A stretch of DNA of 64,000 nucleotides, from positions 62,001 to 126,000 of the forward strand of contig JACDTU010000028.1 in the NCBI GenBank assembly GCA_022376465.1. The letters run 5' to 3'. The notes below the pieces were generated by a model, which was given only the letters and a program-made list of their open reading frames with translations, was not told the DNA's origin and ran no database searches. Shown here piece after piece: positions 22,853 to 32,579 of the stretch. Each line of letters begins with the position of its first letter. Position 1 is the first letter of the stretch. The DNA comes from Cubamyces lactineus. Taxonomy: Eukaryota; Basidiomycota; Agaricomycetes; Polyporales; Polyporaceae. Both the position numbers and the translations under genes were made by a program.

Positions 22853-23693
22853 TAGATGTCCGTGTGGAGATGGAGCGCAGAGGAGTCGAAGTCTTGGACC
22901 GGCGTGAGACAGCCATGGTTCAGTAGGTGCCCTGCGCCGGACTTGGAGGAAGCTCGCATCACTGTGGGTGTTGCAGCTGACAGCCGAGGATTGGTCGTGC
23001 TTCCATCGATGGGCTGAGCATCGCCAGCGTGAAGGCGTCAGCAGAGCGCTCGCCGGAACCTAGGAAGACTGGGTGGCAAGTTCAGGTCTCCTCCCCTACG
23101 GACGCTGCTCGTCGTAGGCCGTTAACATGAGATCCTATCATGATATATCAGAATCAACGTATCTCTGCGTCTGATGCCTGACAGCTAGGAGGTCCCAGAG
23201 TCGTAAAGATGGTCTCCGGGTCAGTTTGGCGAGACTTTGGATCGCTTAGCAAGCTGAGCAAGCGTTCAAGCCGTTGAATGGTACAACTTACCACTTCGCG
23301 GGGGAGTAGTAAACGCTGCTCATTGGTATTGTTAGCCTCAAGCCAAGTTCCGTCTGGCTTCGGGGTGTGCATTGCCGAACGACCTGGGTACGTTCTCCAC
23401 CCTGAACAACCAACGACGGGATGTATGGGAACAGTGCAAGACGCTGGTGGTGGCCAATTTGGGCGCTCTGAGGATCCGGCGAGCACTCTGCTGACGCCTT
23501 CACGCTGGCGATGCTCAGCCCATCGATGGAAGCATGACCACTCCTCGGCTGCCATCTACAGCACTTACAGTGATGCGAGGCTCCTCCAAGCCCGGCGCAA
23601 GGTTCCCTTTGAAGTATAACTGCTCTACACCGGCCCCAAGTTCACCTGAAGCTGAACAATGCCCTCTGCGGTCCAGTTCAACATCCCGTCAGC
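22853..23693. repeat. Centre of an older, diverged inverted repeat
   Basis: About 22936-23060 and 23470-23605 are diverged reverse complements (shared words ccatcgatgggctgagcatcg and cgccagcgtgaaggcgtcag). They extend into the promoters and genes at 22141 and 24108. Between them (about 23060-23470) I see no gene; open frames there are short and have no motif. Confidence 0.65.
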
Positions 23694-23710
23694 CATACGT
23701 AACGGTGCGC
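23694..23710 (+). promoter_or_regulatory. Conserved upstream element of the secreted cysteine-rich family (gene 2)
   Basis: The word catacgtaacggtgcgc lies 137 bp before the TATA box of the gene at 24108. It is the reverse complement of the gene 1 element with few changes. Confidence 0.6.
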
Positions 23711-23846
23711 GTCCCACCTAAACACACAGTTGGATTTCTATCCATGTAGTGCACATGATGGCTGCCTTTGGCGAGGTGGTTTAGATCATACGCAACTAGC
23801 CCGGCCGCGCGTTCCAAGCGCGACCCTGCTGAGGGAGTTGCAAACG

Positions 23847-23854
23847 TATAGAAA
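23847..23854 (+). promoter_or_regulatory. TATA-like box of secreted cysteine-rich gene 2
   Basis: Reads tatagaaa, a weakened TATA at the conserved position, followed by the family segment containing accttgga and ccaagcaatcgag. Confidence 0.6.
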
Positions 23855-24107
23855 CGCGAGCAACTGACCTTGGATCCCCATCGACCAAGCAATCGAGACA
23901 TCGAGTCAGTCCCAACTTTCCTCCGCTGCTCTCCAAATACCTTTTAGCTCATGATTGTTCATAGGTCCATCGTCGGTACCATCAGCATTTCGTGCCCAGG
24001 TTCAAGATCTTCTCAATCCATATACATAATATCGCTCAGACTGTGAGTAGCGGTTATCCATGCACACCCTCCCTATATACATGCCTCATTCCGTACTCTA
24101 GCCCACT

Positions 24108-24413
24108 ATGAAGGCACTCGCTGCTGGACCCATCTCCCTCATTCTCCTCGTCATCGGCGCAAATGCCGCCGCCACTCCTGTTCTGGTGGCCGACGCGACC
24201 GCGACTAGCTTCGTCCCGGAGGACAACACTTCGCTCACCAATGGCACTGAGCTCGTCGGCCCCTGCTACTGGGCCGGAGACGGTAGAAACTGCAAGAACA
24301 ACTTCTGTCCTCCTGGGTACAAAGACTGCGGTCGTGACCCCTGCGGTGATGGCGTGTGCTGTGATACGGGGGTCAAGGTCCACTGCTGCCTCATCAGTTC
24401 CGGCTACTGCTGA
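24108..24413 (+). CDS. Small secreted cysteine-rich protein 2
   Basis: 101 residues from the ATG at 24108. The signal peptide is MKALAAGPISLILLVIGANA, followed by a spacer with an NTSLTNGTE glycosylation site and the Cys-rich domain CYWAGDGRNCKNN, FCPPGYKDCGRDPC, VCCDTGVKVHCC and a final Cys. It is the most diverged member. Pro and Gly changes in the signal sequence and a weaker TATA suggest relaxed or shifted expression, but the frame is open. A 5'UTR intron opening gtgagtagcg is present near 24040. Downstream lies a reverse-strand fragment of the RNA-repair gene. Confidence 0.85.
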   Translation: MKALAAGPISLILLVIGANAAATPVLVADATATSFVPEDNTSLTNGTELVGPCYWAGDGRNCKNNFCPPGYKDCGRDPCGDGVCCDTGVKVHCCLISSGYC

Positions 24414-24731
24414 GCGTTGAAGTATCGCGCTGAGCGTGGAGCACGCACAGCTTGTAGAGGCGTAGGGGGGGAGGCGGAGAGCCTCGAAGTAGTGCTTGCG
24501 TTGTGACTGTCTGCAGTATATCGTCTCAATGTCCTGTGCCCGAATGGATCCACTTCTGGCGGCGCCATGTACGGCCGCGATGACATCGTGCGCGGACATC
24601 GCAGGCTGGCTCGCGCTGGGCACCTGCGCCGAGGAGGGCCTAGTGAACCCGCACGCGACGAGGTAGCACGCGGAGACGGTTCCTGCGTGCCCTTTGCCGG
24701 TGTCCATTCACGCCATTCACAGCCGCTTACG
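24414..24731 (-). pseudogene. Relic of the RNA-repair gene (phosphatase active-site region)
   Basis: On the minus strand this encodes DTGKGHAGTVSACYLVACGF and then TRPSSAQV and AMSAHDVIAAVHG, clearly the phosphatase of the gene at 16476-19299. Its active-site Arg is replaced by His (GKGHAGT in place of GKGRAGT). It ends abruptly at the inverted-repeat border near 24731. Nearer the secreted gene, 24420-24500 matches the 3' flank of the parent. It is the shorter mirror counterpart of the relic at 21132-22140. Confidence 0.75.
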
Positions 24732-25028
24732 TCCGGGAGGGGACATTGAGCGGGTTGGAGGACGCGCTCACGTGACCGCGTCGACATCTTTGTCTTTCAA
24801 CGCGGTCTCGTCTCCCATCACACGCAGCGGAAGGTTGAACCAACAAGGAGAGTGTGTTCGATATACCAAAGTCCCAACAAAGCCAGAAGTATCAAGTATA
24901 GTCCATTAGCACCCCGTCAAGCACTTCATCCAGATCATCCGCCATCCTTCCATCCCGGCGGGCCGCGACACGGTCTATGCGATAGCGAGGAGTCCGGATG
25001 ACCGTGGCGTGTTAGCGATGCACACTCC

Positions 25029-25854
25029 TTAAGCGTGCTGGACCCTATTGTAGATGTCAGCATTTCCCGCTCAAGCCGAGCGCGAAACAGAGCCACGTAC
25101 TGGATGTACCAGTCCCCATCGGTAGCGACGCAAAGACCGCCGTGGGCGTTGTTGGCGGCGTTGCAGTCCCCGGAGAGCCAGGTGACAAGGGAAGACTACA
25201 CGGAAGGAGGTTTGGGCGTGTGAGACTCCAGCCCACCTAGAACGCGATGTCAGGTTGACTTACCCAGTCAGAGCGGCAGTAAATGAAGTCTCTGGAGTTC
25301 TGGTTCAAGAAGTACGTCAGGCAGCTGCCGTACTGCATCGTGACCTTGTCACCGGGAGACTACGAGACGGACACTGTCAGTCGATAGCTCAAAGCGAGAG
25401 GAGCAATGGCGCTCACTCCATTGTAGGTGATGTTGAAGAGATCACCGGTGTTCTGCTCGTCGTACAGGAGCGCATCAGCGATGACGGCGCAGTCGTTCTC
25501 GTTGGGGCCTCCGCCAGAGGGGTTGAAGCAGTGCGTGTCGCCTAAACAAATGTGATCAACGTGTGCTTTCCACTCTACCACACGTGCGGACGTACACTGG
25601 TTGCCACAGACGTTCACGGGGGGCCCAGGGGTGTGCTGCCTCTTGTTGAACACAGCGCCCTGCGAGGAAACTTGCGGGACACCATCGCAGTGCGAAGTGG
25701 TCAGCTTGACGTTGTGGTCCTTGCCGATAAAGGTCTCCGACGCAACCACCTCGTTCTTGCACACGTTCAGGCTGGCCGCGGAGCCGAGGCTCGCTGCAGA
25801 CACGCTCGAGGCCAAGAAGGAGAGGCTGGCGGTGAGAAGTGCCAAGTACTGCAT
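25029..25854 (-). CDS. Small secreted cysteine-rich protein, copy B
   Basis: Almost identical to copy A at 20014. In the first coding exons I see four substitutions: Gly/Ser and Ala/Val in the signal peptide, Val/Ile in the FN(V/I)TYNG site, and Ser/Leu just before an exon end that is probably intronic. All Cys are conserved and all exon borders look preserved. The ATG is at 25852-25854 and the stop at 25029-25031. The signal peptide reads MQYLALLTASLSFLASSVSA. Both copies carry the same promoter, so both are probably expressed. Confidence 0.83.
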
Positions 25855-25974
25855 TCTTGCTTCTGACAAAGTGCAAAGAACGGGTGCTGATTAGGAGTTA
25901 GAGGGAAGGTGAGGCTGGAGAAGAAGTCAGAAGTGGGAGAGGCAGTGAGGTTCGTTGTGCAGGAGTGTCTCAGG

Positions 25975-25982
25975 CTTTTATA
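25975..25982 (-). promoter_or_regulatory. TATA box of the right secreted-protein gene
   Basis: Mirror image of 19886-19893, about 120 bp before the ATG at 25854. Confidence 0.7.
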
Positions 25983-26289
25983 CCTTTGAGGGGCGCGGCG
26001 AAGCGTCTCACTCGTCCACGCACGGTGACAACGCGGTCTGTGGACGGCGGGCGGCTTCTTCCAGGCCGTCGCATACAGGCCTGCCGCGTCTCTCAGATCT
26101 CAGGACGGACAACGGTGTCCGCCGAAGACAGCTTCCTCCATCAGTGTCCAAACTACATGATCCATGAAAGACGTCGCCTACAACTTGTCGAATCATGTCC
26201 AACGGCCCTCCTGCCCTACTCGATCCTCGCACGATGTCTTCCGATGACCGTGCCCGACGGTGCTGCCCTGCCTATGACCGTGCGTGTAT

Positions 26290-27055
26290 CATACACGGTG
26301 TATGTGCTCCCGTCTCCGAGCACGAGATACATGTTTGGTTCACATCAACCTCGAACGCGGGGAGCAACACCCCGATGCGGACTGCGATCTAGTAGGCTGG
26401 CGTTCTGGGGTACTCACTTCCCCGACGGCCGCACGTTGCGTTCATCAACTCCAAGGCCACTTGTCGCCGCAGAAGCCGGCCAGCCGTACAAGTCCAACGT
26501 GACCAGCCAAAGTGGCGCGTGCTTGCTTTGGAAATCCCGGGAGGGCGGGCGACGTTGTGGCACATGTACCAGCTGGATGATCTTATAGGCAACACATGCA
26601 TTGGCTCGGACGACAGTAATCTACTATGCCAATGATGAAGGACTTACCCTTCTGGCTTTCAGTCGTTCATATTTCGATGATTCGGAGCTCCTCCATGAGG
26701 GTCGTCGGGTAAGGCCGGCCAGCCGCGATGGAGACGAGTCGTGATGATTGCGCTGTCAGATGACCGGTCGAGGTGGCCGATGGCGAGTCTTACGCGACGG
26801 CCAGTCCCTCACGGCGTAAAGACAGAAGTGACAGTTATACGGTATACCCAGTGGTGTCATGACATATTACGCGAGCTGGTCAGATAGATATTACGAGTCT
26901 CGTAGCCTCGTAGCCCGTCGACGCAACAGTTGTGTGAAGGCCTCGGTCAAAATGTCGATGGTGCTAGCACAGGATGGTTCCTAGATGAGCCCACTCGCAC
27001 ATTATTCGCACGCTGACCACGATGGCTGTGCATTGCACACGGAGCCGATGTCTCC
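26290..27055. other. Spacer between the two palindromic blocks, no gene recognised
   Basis: Short open frames on both strands (for example 26389-26601 on the minus strand) have ordinary composition but no motif and no splice partners. I see no transposase. Confidence 0.35.
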
Positions 27056-27221
27056 GGGTCAAGCAGTGCGAGAAGAAATACGAAACCTGGCGGCGCCGCC
27101 AGTAACTTGCATGCATTCAGTCAGACACAGTACAACTCGATCATATCACTGGCATGTCGCGACTCTGTAACCTGAACCTCTCGAACCCGAGAGGGCTTCA
27201 TGACGCCCCTCTCGCCGTCCT

Positions 27222-27545
27222 TCAACAGACGCCAGCGCTGATAAGGCAGCAGCTGATCTTCTGGCCCTGGGTGCAGCACGGCGGGCCACCACCGCAGGGG
27301 TCGCGGCCGCAGTCTTCGTAGCCAGAGGGGCAGCCGGCATCCGAGCAGTCCGGACTGAACCCGGCCCAAAAGCAGGGCGGGACGAGGGCGGTGTCGCCAG
27401 TCAGCGTCATGTTGACATCCGAGGGCGCGGTCAAGCCGGTGGTCTCATTGGTCTCATTGGTAGCGCGGCGGCTAGGAGTCACTGTGGCGTTGGTGCCGAC
27501 GCCAAGCAGGATGAGAGAGAGGAGTCCGATGGCGAATGTCTTCAT
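27222..27545 (-). CDS. Small secreted cysteine-rich protein 3
   Basis: 107 residues from the ATG at 27543-27545. The signal peptide is MKTFAIGLLSLILLGVGTNA. Next comes a spacer rich in Asn/Thr with potential N-glycosylation sites (NETNETTG and NMTLTG), then the family domain CFWAGFSPDCSDAGCPSGYE, DCGRDPCGGGPPCC, KISCCLIS and a terminal Cys. The predicted protein is identical to that at 28743. The spacer is longer than in genes 1 and 2. Confidence 0.87.
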   Translation of the reverse strand: MKTFAIGLLSLILLGVGTNATVTPSRRATNETNETTGLTAPSDVNMTLTGDTALVPPCFWAGFSPDCSDAGCPSGYEDCGRDPCGGGPPCCTQGQKISCCLISAGVC

Positions 27546-27802
27546 CGTAGGCTGTGATAGAGGGTGAGATATGTGCACAAGGAGAGCTGTAGGTGTGGGA
27601 TGGCTGAGGAGTCGCTACTCACAAAATTGTCACGGATTGAGCTGGATGGTAGAGCTGAGATGGTGAACACTGAGGGTACCGACAAAGGCTCTGTGTGTGG
27701 GGATGAGCTCGAAGGCAATGGTAAGATTCGTACTGGAGAGTTGAGGACTGACTCGATGTCTCGAATGCTTGGCCGATGGAGGACCAAGGCGAGCTTCTCG
27801 CG

Positions 27803-27810
27803 TATTTATA
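27803..27810 (-). promoter_or_regulatory. TATA box of secreted cysteine-rich gene 3
   Basis: Reads tataaata on the minus strand, 258 bp before the ATG; the 5'UTR intron (gtgagtagcg) lies between. Confidence 0.75.
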
Positions 27811-27947
27811 CACTCCAAAGAGCTCGCCAGAGCTGCCCTATATTGGTGCTCATCGCGGTTGGGTGTGTGCAGCAGAGCTGCCTCTGTCGAAGGTGTTCGT
27901 CATGTGAGCCGACTGAAAGGAAAGTAGGCTGTGTCGTATGGGAAGGC

Positions 27948-27964
27948 GCGCACCGTTATGTATG
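27948..27964 (-). promoter_or_regulatory. Conserved upstream element of the secreted cysteine-rich family (gene 3)
   Basis: The plus-strand word gcgcaccgttatgtatg lies 138 bp beyond the TATA box. Its exact mirror is at 28324-28340. Confidence 0.6.
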
Positions 27965-28323
27965 TGAGATATCTAGTTGAGTCGCAGAGGCAGCTGTTCA
28001 GCCTCATCTTGGATCGGCAACTAGGCGCCAGAATGGACGCCGCATGCAGTGCAGGTCCATGTTTTACGAACTTGCCAGTTGATTCCCTATACATGGAAAG
28101 GACCTCCAAACTGCTGACTGAACGGCGAAGCTAGCCATCCGGTGCTCATTCCAGCCATGGAAGCACGCTCAACCTTGGGCTGCTACTCATGGCATAATGC
28201 ATGGTGATTCAAGGATCCTTCGAACCTGGCACCGGTGCAGGAGTCCCGTCGAACCCACGGGTGCTCTACGCCGTTCCAAGATGAGGCTGAACAGCTGCCT
28301 CTGCGACTCAACTAGATATCTCA

Positions 28324-28340
28324 CATACATAACGGTGCGC
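28324..28340 (+). promoter_or_regulatory. Conserved upstream element of the secreted cysteine-rich family (gene 4)
   Basis: The word catacataacggtgcgc lies 138 bp before the TATA box of the gene at 28743. Confidence 0.6.
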
Positions 28341-28477
28341 GCCTTCCCATACGACACAGCCTACTTTCCTTTCAGTCGGCTCACATGACGAACACCTTCG
28401 ACAGAGGCAGCTCTGCTGCACACACCCAACCGCGATGAGCACCAATATAGGGCAGCTCTGGCGAGCTCTTTGGAGTG

Positions 28478-28485
28478 TATAAATA
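28478..28485 (+). promoter_or_regulatory. TATA box of secreted cysteine-rich gene 4
   Basis: Reads tataaata; the family segment (ctcgccttgg, ccaagcattcgag) follows directly. Confidence 0.75.
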
Positions 28486-28742
28486 CGCGAGAAGCTCGCC
28501 TTGGTCCTCCATCGGCCAAGCATTCGAGACATCGAGTCAGTCCTCAACTCTCCAGTACGAATCTTACCATTGCCTTCGAGCTCATCCCCACACACAGAGC
28601 CTTTGTCGGTACCCTCAGTGTTCACCATCTCAGCTCTACCATCCAGCTCAATCCGTGACAATTTTGTGAGTAGCGACTCCTCAGCCATCCCACACCTACA
28701 GCTCTCCTTGTGCACATATCTCACCCTCTATCACAGCCTACG

Positions 28743-29066
28743 ATGAAGACATTCGCCATCGGACTCCTCTCTCTCATCCTGCTTGGCGTCGGCACCAACG
28801 CCACAGTGACTCCTAGCCGCCGCGCTACCAATGAGACCAATGAGACCACCGGCTTGACCGCGCCCTCGGATGTCAACATGACGCTGACTGGCGACACCGC
28901 CCTCGTCCCGCCCTGCTTTTGGGCCGGGTTCAGTCCGGACTGCTCGGATGCCGGCTGCCCCTCTGGCTACGAAGACTGCGGCCGCGACCCCTGCGGTGGT
29001 GGCCCGCCGTGCTGCACCCAGGGCCAGAAGATCAGCTGCTGCCTTATCAGCGCTGGCGTCTGTTGA
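28743..29066 (+). CDS. Small secreted cysteine-rich protein 4 (protein identical to number 3)
   Basis: 107 residues from the ATG at 28743, stop at 29064-29066. The predicted protein is the same as that of 27222-27545, including signal peptide, glycosylation motifs and all Cys. An upstream in-frame reading opens at 28710 with MHISHPLSQPT, but it lies inside the predicted 5'UTR intron, so the ATG at 28743 is preferred. Being present twice in full identity, the pair may serve for dosage. Confidence 0.87.
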   Translation: MKTFAIGLLSLILLGVGTNATVTPSRRATNETNETTGLTAPSDVNMTLTGDTALVPPCFWAGFSPDCSDAGCPSGYEDCGRDPCGGGPPCCTQGQKISCCLISAGVC

Positions 29067-29227
29067 AGGACGGCGAGAGGGGGCGTCATGAAGCCCTCTC
29101 GGGTTCGAGAGGTTCAGGTTCCGGGGTCGCGACATGATATGATCGAGTTGTACTGTGTCTCACTGAATGCATGCAAGTTACTGGCGGCGCCGCCAGGTTT
29201 CGTATTTCTTCTCGCACTGCTCGACCC

Positions 29228-30520
29228 ATACGCGAAGATGGTGACTTGAATATTAACCCGCAGAGAGTTTTCTCCGGATGTGCTCGAGTGGGGCCCTACG
29301 CGTACATACTACTAGAGTGCCTACACCCCGCCGGTCGCAGGGGCGTACTGCCCTGCATAACCGGGAAGGGTTCTCCGAGTGGTGACTACATGACTGCTGA
29401 TGCGAAGGTGCACGTGTACAGTCCACTCACCATCGCCCTAGTCAGTCTCTGATGCTCAGTCGTTGCGTAGAGCCTTCTCGACGTGCCACTCATCGGTCGC
29501 ATACAGCCGACCGCTAACTCACTGTATACAGGCCGGCCATCCATCCGAGCAACTTTACTGACCGTATCGGGTGTTCTGGCTGGAGACTGACCGACTCCCC
29601 ATGCCGTCGGCCTAGCCCAACGGCGGGCAATGATATATGCGTGTCATCGATCATTACGCGCAATGGAGAAAGCAGGTCAGTGGCATAGTATAATGGGATC
29701 CTTTTCTACAGCGGACTCACCGAAGGGTCCGTGTACGCACATATAGTGGAGAGGTCGTCAGGTCGTCAGGTCGTCGAAAGACTGTGAACATTGTGCACGC
29801 GATATCTTAGGTGACGACTATTTCGGGGAGGATCTTGTATATAGTATTGGCCTGCGACTCCGAGCTGGTGTATCGGTAGCCACTGTTGGTGGCAACACCG
29901 GACATTAGTAGTACGTCCCTTTACTCCGAGTCCTAACCGCTCGAGACGTCTTCGACTTGGTGATATGCAACAGAGACGCAATCAACCACAAGCGGGGTTC
30001 TTTTTGTGGCGTATTCACCGCGATTATGCAGAGACTTGAGTCGAAAAGCGCTTTCGTCCGGGGTGCTTCTGGCTTCGTCGAATCGGGATATTGTGCAAGT
30101 TCTTGTTTCAAGCCCTCGCCATGGCTCCGGGTCACCGGGGAGCTCAACAGTTGGGTCTGCGAGGGTGCAAGATAGTTTATGCTCTTTGTTTGTTGCGGGC
30201 ATTGGCGGAACTTACTGTTTAGATGCCACCGCTGCCAGTGTGTCAAGGGATGCTTACTATTAGTATCATGGCGCGCGGACGTGCTCGACTAGGTGACCCG
30301 ATTGTGACTGAGCTGAATTCGGAACGCAGCGCCGAGGAATTAGCGCCCATGCAACTTGCACGGACTCCGCCAGCTCGTCAGCCACCCACCAGCCACCGCC
30401 CAGCCACACTTCAGCCACAGCTTGCCATCTGCCCTCCCCTCGGCTTTCCCGCCTCCGCCTGGTCAATCAATAGGTGTAGGAAGGATCTAGGCGTGTAGGA
30501 AAGTGTTGAAAATTATAAGG
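29228..30520. other. Intergenic region after the secreted-protein cluster
   Basis: No recognised gene. A minus-strand frame at 29933-30202 (about 89 residues, ATG-like start and stop) has even composition but no motif. The stretch before 30521 is the presumed promoter of the zinc-finger gene. Confidence 0.35.
29753..29776. repeat. Short tandem repeat, three 8 bp units
   Basis: Three consecutive units of ggtcgtca, the last with one change. No function suggested. Confidence 0.8.
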
Positions 30521-32579
30521 ATGGTCAGAGCACAGGGAAAACAAACGGTGAGCAGCGGCCGGAGAGGCCGATCAGCCACACTATCGCTTCAGCCACTTTT
30601 GCCACAGTGGACTCGACCGCGCGCGGTGGCTCTCTCGCAGCGTTCGCACGGGCACCTTAGCTGACTGCTATGCGCCCAACGTTTGTAGCCAGACGAACGA
30701 AAGGAGGGGAAGAAGAAATCATCGTCGGCCGCGTCGGCGTCGAACGGGAGCGCAAAAAAGAAGCCCGACACGGGATCATGGCCGTGTAAGATGGATGGGT
30801 GCAAGAAGGTCTTCGCGCGAGAGGCAGACCTCAAGAGACACCAGAGAACGACCAAGACGCACTCTGTGCCTGGATTGTACGTGTCGCTGCCAGTGCATAT
30901 GCGTGCGACGAACCTGTAGATCGCTCACATAGCACGGGGTCGTGTAGCCAGTGCCCGCAGTGTGATGCGACCTTCACTCGAGTGCGTGATCGTCCCTGCT
31001 AGAGTTTGGAGAATACGTGCGTGCTAATGCTTGCTATGTACCCTAGACCGATGCGCTCCGTCGACATCAAAAGTCGCGACACAACGGCGTCGTAATTGAG
31101 CCATCGGAAGAGAAGGGCAAGCACTCTGGTGATGGTGCGTCTTCGGGTTCGAGATCTCCCAGCCCAGGAGGCACCCCAGCTCGAAGCCATGGCGAAGGGA
31201 GCATGAACGGATCCCCGCCAGCGGCACAGTCAAGCAACGCGGGCTCATCGAGTGGCCCCTCGAGCTACTATCGTCCACATACCATGCAAGGTACCGATAC
31301 CTCGTTCTACCTCCGTCCTTGTATCTCATCCCGTACTGTGTCCATCTACAACTAGATGGCGGCGGCTACTATGCTGGATATCCTCCCCCTCCGCGACCAC
31401 CACCACCAGGCATGATGATGGACCCCCACTACCCGCCACCCCCCATCGGCCTTCCGACGTCCGCGACAAGGTCACACCAAAGTAACTGGCAGCCTCCGCC
31501 GGCCGCACCACCATGGGGCCCTGACGGCCACCCCATGGGCCCGCCTCCAGGCATGTTTCTGCCTTCGTACTACCCTTCACCATACTACCGCCATCCCGGT
31601 GTGCCCCTCCCTTTCCCCCCACAGATCAATCCGGACCTGCTCGCACAGTCGAATGGCCAGATGGGCGGAGTCGTGCCACCCGAATCAGCCCTGCGAAATA
31701 CCAGCCCCGACAAGCCGGATACTTCGAGTCAGGGCAAGCAGGATGCAGGAGAGGGCCTGGCGTCCGTGTCCGGCCTGCGTGACACGGAATCGCTGAGAAG
31801 CACGCAGTCCCAGTCGATGAACGAGACGCAGGGCAGCATGTCCGCGCAAAATAGCGTGGAACCCCCTGATGCGTCGACGCTCATGGCGGCAGCAGCACTC
31901 CAGGCAGTGATTGCATTCCAGAAAGAGCAGGAGATGAAGGAGGCCGCAAGCCGGCGCGGGTCAGCAGCCCCTGACATGTCGACATCAACACCGCCCGTCC
32001 CTGAAGCGCAACTTGCCGAAGCTGTCGTTACAAATGGTCCTCCTCCGCCAGCGGCCAGCGAACCAACCCATGCCCCGGAAGCAGACAACGGGCCATCACA
32101 AGAAGCGGCGATCGACAATATACCACAAGCACCTACTGACCCTTCAGCACAACCCGAGGGTCAGCAAACCCCCAACGGGGACGCGACGACCGTAGCGGTA
32201 CCCGCGGATGTCCAGGTCGCGACCACTCAACCTTCCGACGTCGCTGTCGAAGCGAAGGAAAGCAATCCAAGTGCCCCACCACAACCGATGGAGCAGCTCA
32301 TGACCGAGGACGGGATGCCCATGCTAAACCCTGGTGAGCGTCTTCTCTGCCCCCGTTCGCAAAAGACGAATATCGACAACTGACCTTGCTGCGTACCTCC
32401 TGCCATCGGTTTCCCGCACCACATCGGCCCGTCGTGCATATCACCACCACCACCACCAGCGGAGCTGTTGACTCAGGTATGGGCTGCAGGCCAGCTGCGT
32501 TGAACGTCCCAGTCGTGCGCGTTCTGACCAGTGCCCCGGGTCCCTCAAGGAATCGCTGGCGTCCCCACCGCCATCATAA
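30521..32579 (+). CDS. C2H2 zinc-finger protein with Pro/Gln-rich tail, probable transcription factor
   Basis: A nuclear DNA-binding role is inferred. Exon 1 (30521-30547) gives MVRAQGKQT and splices to a Lys/Ser-rich stretch from 30689. Finger 1 is CKMDGCKKVFAREADLKRHQ with the last His after TTKT. Finger 2 begins CPQCDATFTR and ends RRHQKSRH, formed across an intron near 30985-31048. A long low-complexity region follows: Ser/Gly-rich, then Pro/Tyr-rich (AGYPPPPRPPPPGMMMD), then Ala/Gln/Ser-rich. At the 3' end two small exons complete the frame: MPMLNP joins AELLTQ, then ESLASPPPS and the stop at 32577-32579. Length is about 500 residues. The paired-finger plus disordered-tail layout is common in fungal regulators; I cannot name an orthologue. 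Confidence 0.85.

Larger units (their letters stand above)
24732..26289. repeat. Right arm of the 1.55 kb inverted repeat (partner 19581-21131)
   Basis: Reverse complement of the left arm, with scattered single-base changes and a small indel near 24785. The two arms enclose 3.6 kb holding the older secreted cysteine-rich pair and both RNA-repair relics, so the whole block from 19581 to 26289 is one imperfect palindrome. Confidence 0.9.
27056..28017. repeat. Left arm of a 0.96 kb inverted repeat (partner 28271-29227)
   Basis: Almost perfect reverse complement of 28271-29227, with a 253 bp spacer. It contains the whole secreted gene 3, its promoter and a 3' flank that includes the 16 bp palindrome ctggcggcgccgccag. 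Visible differences are concentrated at the outer end, such as a small indel near 27145. Confidence 0.92.
28271..29227. repeat. Right arm of the 0.96 kb inverted repeat (partner 27056-28017)
   Basis: Mirror of the left arm. The two genes are head to head, each reading outward, with both promoters next to the 253 bp spacer (28018-28270), which has no gene of its own. Such a compact near-perfect palindrome is either a recent event, kept uniform by gene conversion, or possibly an assembly fold-back. Confidence 0.9.

Noticed and set aside
23154..23555. 133-codon minus-strand frame in the centre of the older palindrome
   Set aside because: Covers the diverged inverted-repeat sequence, with no motif and no signal peptide.
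29933..30202. 89-codon minus-strand frame as a small gene
   Set aside because: Even composition but no motif, signal peptide or splice signals; left as intergenic.
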